Shown here: positions 10,623-11,357 of the stretch, one piece after another
Layout of the letters: each line of letters opens with the position of its first letter
Position numbering within the stretch: the first letter of the stretch is position 1
DNA from: an uncultured Eubacteriales bacterium
GTDB lineage: Bacteria > Bacillota > Clostridia > Christensenellales > Christensenellaceae
Length of the DNA stretch: 11,357 nt
Assembly (NCBI GenBank): GCA_905193725.1
Contig: CAJJPW010000050.1
Span: 1 to 11,357 of the forward strand
Direction: 5' to 3'
Notes under the pieces: generated by a model
Database searches by the model: none
What the model saw: the letters and a program-made list of their open reading frames with translations, nothing else
What the model was told of the DNA's origin: nothing
Position numbers and translations under genes: made by a program

Positions 10623-11357
10623 ATGATTATGCTAGATGACAAATTTTCTGAAGTTACCTCGGCAATTGAGGAATTAGCAGCTTTATGTGTGAAGAACGGG
10701 AGCATTGATCCGGAGCTATATGGAAAATACGAGGTAAAGCGAGGGCTGCGAGATATTAGCGGCAAAGGAGTACTGGCCGGCCTTACTGAAATTTCTGAAG
10801 TGCGGTCTTATATTATTGAGGACTGTGAAATGGTTCCCTGTGAGGGAAAACTGTTCTATCGGGGGATGGATATTGAAGAAATCGTCGCAGGATTTATTCG
10901 AGAAGACCGCTTTGGGTTTGAAGAAGTCACCTATTTACTCTTATTTGGAGAACTACCTACTGGAGAACAGCTGGAAAGTTTTAAAAAACAGCTGGCAGAT
11001 TATAGAACACTGCCCACCAGCTTTGTAAGAGATATCATCATGAAGGCGCCTAGCCCAGATATGATGAACACACTGGCAAGAAGTGTGCTCACTCTCTATG
11101 CCTATGATGAGAGGGCAAACGATATTTCTATTCCCAATGTACTAAGACAATGTCTACAACTGATTGCTCTATTTCCCCTGCTATCCGTCTATGGATATCA
11201 GGCTTACAGCCATTATATGGAGGGGCAGAGTTTATTTATACATTCGCCAAGGCCAGAACTGTCCACAGCGGAGAATATCCTGCGTCTGCTTCGAAAGGAC
11301 GGCCAGTATACGGAGCTGGAGGCAAAGGTGCTGGATGTAGCCCTGGTGCTGCACGCA
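10623..11357 (+). CDS. Citrate synthase (or 2-methylcitrate synthase), N-terminal 245 residues, cut by the window end
   Basis: Condenses acetyl-CoA with oxaloacetate to citrate (2-methylcitrate synthases use propionyl-CoA). The frame is open from ATG 10623 to the last base. Recognisable family segments: GKLFYRGMDIEEIV (from about residue 75), FGFEEVTYLLLFGELPTGEQ, and the C-terminal VLDVALVLHA, which in relatives directly precedes the catalytic His-containing EHGGG segment, here lost beyond the edge. The extra 50-60 residues before the first core motif are typical of clostridial-type enzymes of about 450 aa. AAGGA (10611-10615) lies 7 nt before the ATG; a second in-frame ATG at 10629 is less well placed. 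The active-site residues that would separate citrate from methylcitrate activity are outside the window. Confidence 0.9.
   Translation, partial: MIMLDDKFSEVTSAIEELAALCVKNGSIDPELYGKYEVKRGLRDISGKGVLAGLTEISEVRSYIIEDCEMVPCEGKLFYRGMDIEEIVAGFIREDRFGFEEVTYLLLFGELPTGEQLESFKKQLADYRTLPTSFVRDIIMKAPSPDMMNTLARSVLTLYAYDERANDISIPNVLRQCLQLIALFPLLSVYGYQAYSHYMEGQSLFIHSPRPELSTAENILRLLRKDGQYTELEAKVLDVALVLHA

Larger units (their letters stand above)
10348..10639 (+). pseudogene. Possible frameshifted gene remnant, unidentified
   Basis: Three adjoining open stretches in different frames read like parts of one protein. The first is 10348-10467, starting MKGIFHYW. The second is 10407-10499, with ALFSGGSFLPIEEAKQTLDS, closed by a stop and preceded by a stop at 10404. 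The third is 10472-10639, with YDIIDSELESLRSAFHEKM, running into the start of the next gene. The second and third join naturally with one frameshift near 10485. The amphipathic helix pattern is protein-like, but I do not recognise the family. The stretch also overlaps the predicted citrate synthase promoter, so the remnant, if real, has been overwritten by regulation. Chance open frames are an alternative. Confidence 0.3.

Noticed and set aside
10553..10765. 70-aa minus-strand frame over the citrate synthase start
   Set aside because: Antisense to the citrate synthase N-terminus and its leader; no independent support.
1..11357. CRISPR arrays, tRNA genes, insertion sequences, attachment sites
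   Set aside because: No regular spaced repeats, no cloverleaf-like sequence with a TTC-type T arm, and no transposase or integrase gene was found on reading both strands.

Overview
The window looks like a piece of the chromosome of an anaerobic, low-to-moderate-GC Gram-positive bacterium, most likely a member of the Clostridia. The grounds are strong AAGGAGG-type ribosome binding sites, frequent GTG/TTG starts, tight co-directional gene packing, and the family flavours of the proteins (a clostridial-type citrate synthase with an N-terminal extension, a small DUF11 protein, and MutY with a LPNG-type iron-sulphur loop). No rRNA, tRNA, CRISPR array, insertion sequence or phage gene was seen. Every gene I accept is on the + strand.

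Layout. (1) 2-2555: the distal part of a thiamine salvage/biosynthesis operon: thiM (5' end cut off), thiE, a HAD-family phosphatase and thiD. The first three overlap; thiD follows after a 64-nt gap that holds a hairpin. ThiM makes thiazole phosphate, ThiD makes HMP-pyrophosphate, and ThiE joins them to thiamine phosphate. The HAD protein is an unassigned phosphatase embedded among them. (2) 2729-4582: two stand-alone metabolic genes, a monoacylglycerol-lipase-like alpha/beta hydrolase and a beta-hydroxyacid dehydrogenase. (3) 4734-7740: a compact unit of marR, a two-copy DUF1538 membrane protein and a two-domain P-II-like protein. It is preceded by a perfect 25-bp palindrome (probable MarR operator) at the promoter and followed by a terminator. 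This is the most interesting part: a probable regulated membrane transporter/channel with its own P-II-type signal protein, in which both partners are internal duplications. (4) 7493-8148: a 656-nt gene-poor stretch with a terminator and several short coding-like fragments in different frames, possibly gene debris. (5) 8149-9024: a small two-domain DUF11 protein with no export signal, closed by a good terminator. (6) 9204-10268: mutY, DNA repair of 8-oxoG:A mispairs. (7) 10269-10622: a stretch with two extended -10 promoter-like sites, coding-like fragments in three frames and a tiny leader-like ORF. (8) 10623-11357: the N-terminal half of a citrate (or 2-methylcitrate) synthase, cut by the window end.

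All assignments come from reading motifs by eye. No database search, folding or gene-finder run was possible. Exact motif positions were counted from the sequence; functions of DUF1538, the HAD protein and the DUF11 protein are inferences.
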